Assembly (NCBI GenBank): GCA_026647385.1
Contig: JAPKGY010000198.1
Location: forward strand, 1-6,246
Source: Phycisphaerae bacterium
Lineage (GTDB): Bacteria > Planctomycetota > Phycisphaerae > UBA1845 > PWPN01
Direction: 5' to 3'
DNA: 6,246 nucleotides
Position numbers and translations under genes: made by a program. Of this stretch, positions 1-5,586 are shown one piece after another (positions within the stretch are counted from its first letter, which is position 1; each line of letters begins with the position of its first letter). The notes beneath the pieces are model-generated. The model did no database searches and was not told where the DNA came from. It was given only the letters and a program-made list of their open reading frames with translations.

Positions 1-285
1 TCGGGGGATTCAATGGGATTTGCGCTTCAAAGACCGGCATCCCTCCATTCATTATTACGCTGGCGACGATGCAGGTGGCGCGTGGGTGTGCTCTCCGATT
101 CCCGGGTATCCGCCGGACAATACGCGGCCCGACACGCCGGCCAGGCGCCGGAAGTGGACTCGGTCACCTACGTTCTGGCGGATCGTCTCGAGATCGGCAG
201 CTTCCTGCCCGTCCGATGCGAGGGATCTCAGGAGTACGATTTGATCGCCCGCCCAGCCGGTGATATCCTTCGCACCCGGTCTTGA
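1..285 (+). CDS. rimO: RimO-like ribosomal protein S12 methylthiotransferase, C-terminal TRAM end (partial)
   Basis: Frame 1 is open from the left edge to TGA at 283-285, so only the last 94 residues of a longer gene are visible. RimO is a cytoplasmic radical-SAM enzyme that adds a methylthio group to an aspartate of ribosomal protein S12; its C-terminal TRAM domain contacts the substrate. The call rests on residues 42-87: ARHAGQAPEVDSV followed by a strand-rich stretch ending in EYDLIA, which matches the end of RimO-type proteins (APEIDG...YDL.G) better than MiaB. The radical-SAM cluster motif would lie upstream and is not visible. Residues 1-35 (Arg/Trp-rich, poor codon use) do not resemble the family; this could be divergence or a frameshift near position 90. 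The stop is 3 bp before pgsA, so the two are probably cotranscribed. Confidence 0.65.
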   Translation, partial: SGDSMGFALQRPASLHSLLRWRRCRWRVGVLSDSRVSAGQYAARHAGQAPEVDSVTYVLADRLEIGSFLPVRCEGSQEYDLIARPAGDILRTRS

Positions 286-288
286 CCC

Positions 289-909
289 ATGAAAAAGATC
301 AACCTTCCCAACCAGATCACACTGGCGCGCCTGGTCGTGGCGATTATCTTCTTCGTTTGCCTCGCCCAGTTCGACGCCCGCGAGCCGGTCCGTAACGTCG
401 CGCTGCTCGATGCCTGCGCGATTCTCTTCGTCATTGCCGCCCTCAGCGACGCGGTCGACGGGTATCTCGCCCGCAAACACAACCAGATCACGTCGTTCGG
501 TCGCGTTTTCGACCCCTTCGTGGACAAGCTCCTGGTGATCGGCGCCTACATCTTCCTGGCCGGCGACGGGTTCGTGGATACAGCCGGTCGGCAGATCAGC
601 GACGTGGCCGGCTGGATGGTCGTCGTCATCCTGGGACGCGAATTGCTCGTGACCAGCCTACGCGGCGTCACCGAAGCTTCCGGGCAGGACTTCAGCGCCA
701 ATCTCCACGGCAAAGCCAAGATGCTCCTGCAATCGATCACCGTCGGATGGATCCTCTTCACCCTCGCCCATCCGGAGGGGCTGGCCTTGTGCGCCAAGCT
801 GCGCCCCGCTCTGGTTTACCTGACCGTCATCGTGACCATTCTTTCCGGCGTTTCCTACCTGCGGATGGCCCGCGGCGTGCTGTCCCAGACATCGCGATCG
901 GATTCCTGA
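289..909 (+). CDS. pgsA: CDP-diacylglycerol--glycerol-3-phosphate 3-phosphatidyltransferase
   Basis: This integral membrane enzyme of 206 residues condenses CDP-diacylglycerol with glycerol-3-phosphate to give phosphatidylglycerophosphate, the committed step to phosphatidylglycerol. The complete CDP-alcohol phosphatidyltransferase signature D-x2-DG-x2-AR-x8-G-x3-D-x3-D is present: D54, D57-G58, A61-R62, G71, D75, D79; the aspartates bind the catalytic metals. The N-terminus (NLPNQITLARL) is typical of PgsA, and hydrophobic segments lie near residues 13-27, 40-53, 80-92, 106-117, 146-160 and 173-188. Length fits PgsA. The ATG at 289 follows the rimO stop by 3 bp with no clear Shine-Dalgarno sequence, suggesting translational coupling. 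A related family member (for example a Cls/Pgs paralogue) is possible, but the next gene encodes the following pathway step, which supports PgsA. Confidence 0.95.
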   Translation: MKKINLPNQITLARLVVAIIFFVCLAQFDAREPVRNVALLDACAILFVIAALSDAVDGYLARKHNQITSFGRVFDPFVDKLLVIGAYIFLAGDGFVDTAGRQISDVAGWMVVVILGRELLVTSLRGVTEASGQDFSANLHGKAKMLLQSITVGWILFTLAHPEGLALCAKLRPALVYLTVIVTILSGVSYLRMARGVLSQTSRSDS

Positions 910-1415
910 TGCGACGACTGGTGATGACCGGCCTGGGCCTGGGATACGCACCGGTGGCGTCGGGGACCTTCGGTTCGGCCGGCGCCTGGCTGATGGCCTT
1001 GGCCGTCTGGTGCCTGCTCGTCGGTGAGGGTCTTTGGCCGGGCGGACTGGATGCGTGCTGGATCGTACTGACCCTCCTGGCCGGTGCGGGTTGTGTTGCC
1101 TGGGGGCCCTGGGCGGTCGAGTACTTTGCCGGTCGATGCCGCAAGCCCGGTGACCCGGGCCAGGTCGTGCTCGACGAATGGGCGGGCCAATGGATCGCCC
1201 TGGTGGCTCTGCCCATGGCGACCTTCAGGCAGGCCATCCTCGTCCTGGCGGCGCAGTTCTTCCTCTTCAGGCTCTTTGACGTGATCAAGCCGACGCCGGG
1301 CAGACGGCTCGAAAAACTCCCCGGCGGATGGGGGATTCTATTGGACGATCTCGTCGCCGGCGTTTACGCTAACGTCATAGGCCAGGTGATTTTCCGCTGG
1401 TTGTGGACCGGCTGA
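909..1415 (+). CDS. pgpA: Phosphatidylglycerophosphatase A
   Basis: This 168-residue membrane phosphatase converts phosphatidylglycerophosphate, the product of PgsA, to phosphatidylglycerol. Family landmarks occur in order: GLGLGYAPVASGTFGS (residues 8-23), DPGQVVLDEWAG (82-93, with the conserved D89-E90 pair), FRLFDVIKP (120-128) and GGWGILLDDLVAGVYA (139-154, with D146-D147). Hydrophobic segments lie near 25-40, 50-66, 94-118 and 149-165. The frame is open upstream to 747, but that extension overlaps pgsA in another frame. I chose the ATG at 909 because the pgsA stop and this start share bases (TGATG) and because the family motif begins a few residues after it. The overlap implies coupled translation of two consecutive enzymes. 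Nothing appears truncated and all key acidic residues are present. Confidence 0.94.
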   Translation: MRRLVMTGLGLGYAPVASGTFGSAGAWLMALAVWCLLVGEGLWPGGLDACWIVLTLLAGAGCVAWGPWAVEYFAGRCRKPGDPGQVVLDEWAGQWIALVALPMATFRQAILVLAAQFFLFRLFDVIKPTPGRRLEKLPGGWGILLDDLVAGVYANVIGQVIFRWLWTG

Positions 1416-1433
1416 CGCCATCCCCACGCGGTC

Positions 1434-1438
1434 AAGGA
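1434..1438 (+). promoter_or_regulatory. Ribosome binding site of uppP
   Basis: AAGGA lies 9 nt upstream of the ATG at 1448, inside the 32-bp gap after pgpA. It supports this start and suggests uppP is initiated independently of its upstream neighbours even if cotranscribed. Confidence 0.6.
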
Positions 1439-1447
1439 TGACCCTTC

Positions 1448-2266
1448 ATGCCCGACGTCATTAAAGCGGTGATCCTCGGTATCGTCGAAGGACTCACCGA
1501 GTTTCTTCCGGTCTCCAGCACGGGCCACATGATCCTGGTCGAGCCGTTGCTCGGCATCCCCGAGGGCGATCCGTTCTGGACCGGTACTTTCGATATCTTC
1601 ATCCAGATCGGCGCGATTCTGGCGGTCGTCGTCTTTTTCTGGCGCCGGCTCTGGCGCCTGGCGGCGCATCCGCCCGGGCAAGCGTGGTACCAGCACATTC
1701 TCGTGAAGCTGTTCGTCGCCTTCCTGCCGGCCGCCGTCATCGGTCTGTTGGCCGGTGATTTCATCGAGCAGCACCTCAAGAAGCCGTGGGTCGTGGCCGC
1801 CGCCCTGGTCGTCGGCGGTCTGGGGATCATCGTCATCGAAGCCATCGTCCGTCACCCGACCGTGACCGACGCGGGCGCTATCTCCCTCAGCCGAGCCCTG
1901 GCCATCGGCATCGCCCAGTGCTTCGCGATGATCCCGGGTACGTCGCGGTCAGCCGCCACCATCATGGGAGCGCTGCTGGTCGGGCTCTCGCCGCACGCCG
2001 CCGCCGAGTTCTCGTTTTTTCTGGCCATCCCCACGATGTTCGCCGCCGGCGGCTACTCGCTGTACAAACACATCCACGAGATCCACTCCGAGCAGTTCGT
2101 GACCCTCGGCGTCGGCTTCGTCGTATCGTTTGTTGTCGCCTGGCTGGTGATCAAGGTTTTCATGCGGTTCATCCAGACCCACCGGTTCACGGGTTTTGCG
2201 ATCTACCGCATTGTGCTCGGTGCGCTCGTGCTCGGCTGGTACGCCAAAACGCTGGGGGGCGGGTGA
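1448..2266 (+). CDS. uppP: Undecaprenyl-diphosphatase (BacA family)
   Basis: This 272-residue polytopic membrane enzyme hydrolyses undecaprenyl pyrophosphate to undecaprenyl phosphate, recycling the lipid carrier used for peptidoglycan and surface polysaccharides; overproduction is known to give bacitracin resistance. Both active-site motifs are present: the acidic ExxxE (E14, E18) running into PVSSTGH (21-27), and PGTSRS (163-168, R167). Hydrophobic segments recur along the chain (about 45-65, 86-104, 115-132, 150-163, 186-201, 217-236, 250-265), as in BacA, and the length is that of the family. It sits 32 bp after pgpA and shares the envelope theme of that operon. The stop codon lies in a G-rich stretch (2251-2276). 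Confidence 0.96.
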   Translation: MPDVIKAVILGIVEGLTEFLPVSSTGHMILVEPLLGIPEGDPFWTGTFDIFIQIGAILAVVVFFWRRLWRLAAHPPGQAWYQHILVKLFVAFLPAAVIGLLAGDFIEQHLKKPWVVAAALVVGGLGIIVIEAIVRHPTVTDAGAISLSRALAIGIAQCFAMIPGTSRSAATIMGALLVGLSPHAAAEFSFFLAIPTMFAAGGYSLYKHIHEIHSEQFVTLGVGFVVSFVVAWLVIKVFMRFIQTHRFTGFAIYRIVLGALVLGWYAKTLGGG

Positions 2267-2301
2267 TGGGGGGTCGCCCAGCCACGCCCATCCCGAGGTC
2301 C

Positions 2302-2315
2302 GCGGCATCGGCCGC
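2302..2315. repeat. Small GC-rich hairpin after uppP
   Basis: GCGGC-ATCG-GCCGC forms a 5-bp stem with a 4-nt loop, 36 bp after the uppP stop, between two convergent genes. It has no following T-tract, so its role as a terminator is only a possibility. Confidence 0.25.
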
Positions 2316-2347
2316 CCGCTCCGCGCGCGCCGCACGATTGTCCGGGG

Positions 2348-2367
2348 TTCCCCTCGATCGGGTGGAA
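2348..2367. repeat. Imperfect 20-bp inverted repeat in the convergent uppP / ferredoxin gap
   Basis: A 20-bp imperfect palindrome is centred between 2357 and 2358: every position pairs except one C/T mismatch and one T-G wobble. It ends 4 bp from the stop of the - strand ferredoxin gene and 101 bp from the uppP stop, where a bidirectional terminator would be expected. There is no uridine run on either side and the two halves abut with no proper loop, so the assignment is weak. Confidence 0.25.
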
Positions 2368-2371
2368 GTAT

Positions 2372-2665
2372 TTAGAACTTGTTGCGCGGTTGCCGGGTTT
2401 CGATGTAGCCGCGCCGCCGCTCGGCGTACTCCTCGGGGGTCAGGTCGACAAGGCTTTCGGGCGGGGGAACCTGGCCGTCCGGCGGGCTCTTCAGGGCCTG
2501 CTCGTGGATCCGGCAGAGGAACGGAATGCACCAGCCGCACCCGGTTCCGGCCCCCAGGCATTCGGACATCTGGCTGGGCCGCCGGGGACGCTGCCGCCGG
2601 GCAAAATGCCATAACTTGTGTAGCGGCACGCCGTAACAGTAGCAGATCTTGTCTTGCGGCTTCAT
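2372..2665 (-). CDS. BFD-like [2Fe-2S]-binding protein
   Basis: This 97-residue cytoplasmic protein carries a bacterioferritin-associated-ferredoxin (Fer2_BFD) domain. The four cluster cysteines are arranged as C8-x-C10 near the N-terminus and C43-x2-C46, 32 residues apart, as in BFD domains. The glycine-rich lead-in CLGAGTGCG (36-44) adds C36, and C51 is also present. A basic stretch (RRQRPRR, 23-29) lies between the pairs. Residues 60-97 are a charged, Pro/Arg-rich tail absent from minimal Bfd. In enterobacteria Bfd releases iron from bacterioferritin; related domains also occur in NifU, nitrite reductase and oxidases. No bacterioferritin gene is adjacent, so the partner is unknown. The frame is open to 2851, but I chose the ATG at 2665 because BFD proteins begin just before the first cysteine and the upstream part would overlap the divergent gene. 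Confidence 0.85.
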   Translation of the reverse strand: MKPQDKICYCYGVPLHKLWHFARRQRPRRPSQMSECLGAGTGCGWCIPFLCRIHEQALKSPPDGQVPPPESLVDLTPEEYAERRRGYIETRQPRNKF

Positions 2666-2671
2666 ATTCCG

Positions 2672-2677
2672 ATTATA
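2672..2677 (-). promoter_or_regulatory. Consensus -10 box (TATAAT) of the BFD-like gene
   Basis: Read on the - strand, TATAAT is followed by six bases and then the ATG at 2665, putting the expected transcription start on or next to the A of the start codon. That predicts a leaderless mRNA. No good -35 is seen: at 17-bp spacing the hexamer is GAAAAC (2695-2700). A TTGAAC is present at 2686-2691 but only 8 bp away, too close for a standard promoter. An extra-cytoplasmic or activator-dependent promoter is possible. Confidence 0.45.
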
Positions 2678-2756
2678 GCCCGCCCGTTCAAGCGGTTTTC
2701 GGGGTTTGTCCGATAAACAGAATGGCTTTGAGTCTCTCGCGAACGAACCAAACAAT

Positions 2757-2760
2757 GAGG
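2757..2760 (+). promoter_or_regulatory. Ribosome binding site deciding the start of the PAS-like gene
   Basis: GAGG stands 8 nt before the ATG at 2769. It favours this start over an in-frame TTG at 2706, whose intervening codons have low G/C at third positions. Confidence 0.55.
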
Positions 2761-2768
2761 TTCTCGAC

Positions 2769-3020
2769 ATGTACCTCGGCTTGGATACGTCTCTGATGGA
2801 AGCCCCGTCGCGGGCCCTTTCCGAACAGCAGATCCGCGGTCTGGCCCGCACCTTCGACCGCGTGGCTGACCCGGTGTGGGTCGAGGATGCCGGCGGGCGG
2901 CGGCTCTACGCCAACAACGCCGCGGGCACCGACGGCGCAGCCGAGTCGACCAGTCTCGCCTTCGAGATCCTGGATCATACCGACCGCATCGTCGGCCGTC
3001 TCAAGACCGTCGGCCGGTGA
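2769..3020 (+). CDS. Small protein resembling a shortened PAS domain
   Basis: The product has 83 residues. An amphipathic helix-like segment (about 17-32) leads into ADPVWVEDAGGRRLYANNAA (33-52), which reads like the first two strands of a PAS sensor domain (DPVWV.D..GR..YAN.AA). Residues 64-82 (AFEILDHTDRIVGRLKTV) resemble the last strands. Only about 12 residues, rich in Gly/Ala/Ser, join the two parts, so the middle helices that form the usual ligand pocket are missing or minimal. There is no transmembrane segment, kinase, cyclase or DNA-binding domain. The gene is divergent from the BFD-like gene, with 103 bp between starts, so shared regulation is possible. Codon use from 2769 onward matches its neighbours. 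I do not recognise a named family; the PAS link is by eye only. Confidence 0.55.
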   Translation: MYLGLDTSLMEAPSRALSEQQIRGLARTFDRVADPVWVEDAGGRRLYANNAAGTDGAAESTSLAFEILDHTDRIVGRLKTVGR

Positions 3021-3513
3021 GCGGTTACCGGGTGTGCGACCGTTTCCGGTGAGTCGCGTTTCAGAGCTCGGAGCAGCCTGGTCGCCGCGGCGACGAAGCG
3101 CCGGGTCAGGCCTGCGGCGGCGAGCCGCATTCACCCACCTCCGCAAACGGAAGCGGTCGCTTCGCGACCTTGGCCCCTCGCTGCCGCCCGCCTCGGCGGC
3201 ATCTCCGAGTACTCCGACTTGGGGCTCTGACAGTCCGCCGCAAACGGTCACTCGCCTTCGGTCGCCGGTTGCTCATCGCCGCCCAGCGTCGACGCGCCGA
3301 TAACATCGCTTGTTTGCTCACGGATCGGCGTTCCGCGCTTTTCGGACCTGGACTTCCTTTCCGCCCGGCACCGGACAAGGTGCAAAGACCCTAGGGCGCC
3401 GAATGTTCAGAGCGGTTCCCGGCCAGCCGATTAGAGTTCCGGGACGCTCCATTCTTATGGCGTGTACGCGCAGTGAGCCGACCTTCGGTGCGAGCAGGCA
3501 CCGGGAGACGCTG
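3021..3513. other. Long intergenic stretch without a convincing gene
   Basis: Open frames here have no recognisable protein features and read as random GC-rich sequence. Visible structure: a hairpin GGTCGC-TTC-GCGACC at 3155-3169; a 6-bp stem with an 8-nt loop at 3182-3201; and a 10-bp direct repeat CCGCAAACGG at 3141-3150 and 3238-3247. The downstream FapA frame is open back to a TTG at 3310, but the extra residues are Arg/Pro-rich and unlike the family. I find no strong promoter. It may hold the 3' end of the PAS-like transcript and the leader of the FapA gene. Confidence 0.5.
3503..3507 (+). promoter_or_regulatory. Ribosome binding site of the FapA-family gene
   Basis: GGGAG lies 6 nt before the ATG at 3514. 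This supports that start rather than the in-frame starts further upstream (TTG at 3310, ATGs from about 3403). Confidence 0.6.
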
Positions 3514-4989
3514 ATGGCGACCGCCGCGAAAGCCAGCATTCCAATCCTCATCTCCGAGGACCGGCTGCGCGCGGAGGTTATTCCCGCCCGGGTCGATCCC
3601 GGCCTTCTGACCGCTGAAAGCCTCCTCGCCCGTCTGAAGGAACGCGGCATCCGGATCGACGACGACGTCGCCACCCGCGTCAATCGACTGGCCGAGGCTG
3701 TGCGCACGGGCGAGCGCTCGAAAAATCCTTATCTGCTCGCCCAGGGCAAAGTTCCCGTCGACGCGGTCGGCGCGACCGTCGAATTGGCGGCCGCCCACCA
3801 CGATCTCTCCGAGGACGAGCGGGCCGACTTCTACGAGAGCCACATCCTGACCGTGAACGAGGGAGACAAGATCGGCGTCCTGACTCCGGGGTCGCCGGCG
3901 GTGCCGGGCGTGGACGTCTACGGCAAGCCGGTCCCGGGGGCTCCCGCCATCAATTCGGTCGAGGTCGGCGAGAACATCCGCGTCGAACCGGACGGCAGGA
4001 CGCTCATCGCCGTCAAAGCCGGCAAGGTGCATCTCGCCCGCCAGCGCGTGGCCGTCCTGGACGTCGTTCAGATCTCCGGGGACGTCGACTTCTCCACGGG
4101 GAACGTCGATTCGCCCGCCGACGTGCTCGTGACCGGCACGGTTCGCGACACGTTCGCGGTCAAATCCGCCAGGAGCATCGCCATCCGCGGGGCCATCGAA
4201 GGGGCGGTCGTCGAGGCCGCCGGCGACGTTCAGGTCAGCGGCGGCATCGCGGGTCGACAGAAGGCTCAGGTCGTCGCCGGAGGCGATCTGGCGACGAAGT
4301 TCTGCATAGAGGCCTCCATCCGCGCCGGCGGCAACGTCTCCATCTCCCGCGAGTGCATGAACAGCCGCGTCCACGTCGCCGGCCGACTGCTCATGTCGCG
4401 CGGCAAGCTGGTCGGCGGGTTTGCCTACGCCGGACAGGGCGCCGAGATCGCCGTCGCGGGCAACGAAGCCGAAAGACCCACTGAGATCGCCGTCGGGCTC
4501 GACCCCGAGGCCCTGGCCGAGATCCTGCGCATGGACGAGCTTCTCAAGAAGAAGGCGGAGACCTGCGCCAAGATCCGCGAGAAGGTTCAGCCTCTAATGG
4601 CCCAGCTCAAACGCCTCACTCCCCAGCAGCGGGAGAAAGCCACCGAGCTGCTCTATCAGGCGGACGAAATCGAAGCCGAGATCAACCGGCACAGCGAACA
4701 GCGCAAGACGCTGCTGACCCCCGCGTCCGCGACGGACCGGCCCGTCATCACCGTCCTTTCGATGATCTACCCGGGCGTCAAGGTGATCTTCGGCGACAAG
4801 ATGGCCATCTTCCGCAAGGAGCGAAAAGGGCCGATCAAGCTCGAACGCAGACTGCTCGAACGCGTCGAGGAGATCTGCCTGATCGAGCGCGCCTCCGGCT
4901 CGCTGACCATCATGCGCAGCTACGAGTTCAAACCCGAACCCGCCCCCGCGCCCGCCGCCCAAGCCCCGCCTCAAGCCGCTCAGGCATAA
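3514..4989 (+). CDS. FapA-family (DUF342) protein
   Basis: The protein has 491 residues. An N-terminal region (about 15-145) carries the family pattern LLAQGKVPVDAVGATVEL (74-91) and NEGDKIGVLTPGSPAVPG (115-132) followed by VYGKPVPG (135-142). A repetitive Gly/Val-rich segment (about 165-320) is consistent with the DUF342 right-handed beta-helix, including GGDLATKFCIEASIRAGGNV (256-275) and VHVAGRLLMSRGKLVGG (286-302). Residues 333-400 are charged and helical, probably a coiled coil; a short strand-rich domain (409-472) follows, and the last 20 residues are Pro/Ala/Gln-rich. No signal peptide or membrane segment is seen, so a cytoplasmic location is likely. FapA is named for a role in polar flagellar assembly in Vibrio, but the family is widespread in bacteria and no flagellar gene is present here, so the function is unknown. 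The gene stands alone between two long gaps. Confidence 0.88.
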   Translation: MATAAKASIPILISEDRLRAEVIPARVDPGLLTAESLLARLKERGIRIDDDVATRVNRLAEAVRTGERSKNPYLLAQGKVPVDAVGATVELAAAHHDLSEDERADFYESHILTVNEGDKIGVLTPGSPAVPGVDVYGKPVPGAPAINSVEVGENIRVEPDGRTLIAVKAGKVHLARQRVAVLDVVQISGDVDFSTGNVDSPADVLVTGTVRDTFAVKSARSIAIRGAIEGAVVEAAGDVQVSGGIAGRQKAQVVAGGDLATKFCIEASIRAGGNVSISRECMNSRVHVAGRLLMSRGKLVGGFAYAGQGAEIAVAGNEAERPTEIAVGLDPEALAEILRMDELLKKKAETCAKIREKVQPLMAQLKRLTPQQREKATELLYQADEIEAEINRHSEQRKTLLTPASATDRPVITVLSMIYPGVKVIFGDKMAIFRKERKGPIKLERRLLERVEEICLIERASGSLTIMRSYEFKPEPAPAPAAQAPPQAAQA

Positions 4990-5050
4990 CCCCGCCCGCA
5001 TCTGGCGCACCTGGACAATAAAATGCCCCGTCGCATACCTGTGTCGAGTT

Positions 5051-5091
5051 AAACGGCATTCCGGTGTCAAGATGAAAACAGCCCGCCGTTT
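5051..5091. repeat. 7-bp inverted repeat with 27-nt loop after the FapA gene
   Basis: AAACGGC at 5051-5057 is complementary to GCCGTTT at 5085-5091. It begins 62 bp after the FapA stop. There is no T-tract, and seven bases with a long loop could occur by chance, so a terminator role is speculative. Confidence 0.25.
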
Positions 5092-5139
5092 CGTACGTGT
5101 TGAGCGTGTGTGCCGTCCTGCGGGGACGATCGACATTAA

Positions 5140-5159
5140 CCCAGCGTTTCAACGCTGGG
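5140..5159. repeat. Perfect palindrome with 9-bp arms and 2-bp centre
   Basis: CCCAGCGTT at 5140-5148 is the exact inverse complement of AACGCTGGG at 5151-5159, with TC between. As RNA it would form a stem of about 8 bp with a tight 4-nt loop. It is followed within 30 bp by a smaller inverted repeat TCCC-GTA-GGGA near 5190-5200. There is no T-run, so it is a poor terminator; it could be a dispersed REP-like palindrome or a binding site for a dimeric protein. Only one copy is present in this window. Confidence 0.55.
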
Positions 5160-5358
5160 GTGACAACCTAAAAGTCCGTTTCATGCGAATCCCGTAGGGA
5201 CGACAGGGCTTGCGTGCCGGCCGGGTGGGGTAGGCGGGAGTCGAGTGAACTAGGATTGTCACTAGAATGGCGCGGCATCGCGAGAGAGGAAAAATCGTCA
5301 CGGTACTGCATTCTTCCGGAAAGCGCGATGGGCGCTTCATCTATGGCACTTATGGTGG

Positions 5359-5414
5359 CGTTTTGGGGGGGGTGGGGAGCTAAAACAATCCAAAAAGCCC
5401 CTTGCCCAAAAACG
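5359..5414. repeat. Long imperfect GC/AT hairpin containing a G8 tract
   Basis: The left arm (5359-5381: CGTTTT, then eight G, T, four G, A, GCT) can pair with the right arm (5396-5414: AGCCCC, TTG, CCC, AAAAACG), leaving an AT-rich 14-nt loop. The pairs CGTTTT/AAAACG, GGG/CCC, GGGG/CCCC and GCT/AGC are interrupted by small bulges. On the + strand the G-rich arm is flanked upstream by GG pairs, so a two-tier G-quadruplex is an alternative structure. No ORF of note spans it. It could be a structured terminator-like element or the remnant of a repeat. Confidence 0.4.
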
Positions 5415-5586
5415 AGGCGCGGGATAGAGTGATAACGTGGCGGTGGACGTCGCGGCCGCCGAGCAAACGGTAAGGTCCGGGGGGCATGGGAGGCGCATGC
5501 CAGCAAAGGCGTTCTATTGCTTAAATCTATGGGAGGAAATGCTTTTGTTAGAGTCATCGACCTTGACAGGATCGACGTGACGGAGC

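Larger units (their letters stand above)
4990..5586. other. Long intergenic stretch with several inverted repeats
   Basis: No frame on either strand looks like a conserved protein; the small open frames are rich in Arg, Pro and Cys and overlap the palindromes. Composition is less GC-biased and more varied than in the flanking genes. It contains the inverted repeats listed separately at 5051-5091, 5140-5159 and 5359-5414, a 6-bp stem AAGCGC/GCGCTT with a 5-nt loop at 5321-5337, and a repeated ATGGGAGG at 5486-5493 and 5529-5536. This looks like non-coding sequence or the remains of mobile or repeat elements. Confidence 0.5.

Noticed and set aside
2404..2418. 15-bp match to 6117-6131 suggesting a shared repeat
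   Set aside because: The left copy is ordinary Arg/Gly codons inside the BFD-like gene; a GC-rich match of this length can arise by chance and does not extend.
2706..2768. TTG start giving a 104-residue PAS-like protein
   Set aside because: The 21 extra codons lack the G/C third-position bias of the rest, and the ATG at 2769 has a well-placed GAGG.
1786..2796. 336-residue + strand open frame overlapping uppP and the ferredoxin gene
   Set aside because: It is Arg/Pro-rich, overlaps two well-supported genes and has no recognisable motif.
2372..2851. Longer 159-residue version of the BFD-like gene on the - strand
   Set aside because: The added N-terminal part overlaps the divergent PAS-like gene, is unlike BFD proteins, and lies upstream of the TATAAT box.
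3155..3247. Possible CRISPR-like spaced repeats
   Set aside because: Only two 10-bp copies exist, with no regular spacing and no cas genes.
3310..3513. N-terminal extension of the FapA-family protein
   Set aside because: The residues are Arg/Pro-rich and unlike the family, and the ATG at 3514 has a GGGAG ribosome site.
5578..5580. TGA read as selenocysteine
   Set aside because: There is no redox-type context around the codon, the flanking residues are not recognisable as a selenoprotein, and no SECIS-like hairpin is apparent directly after it.
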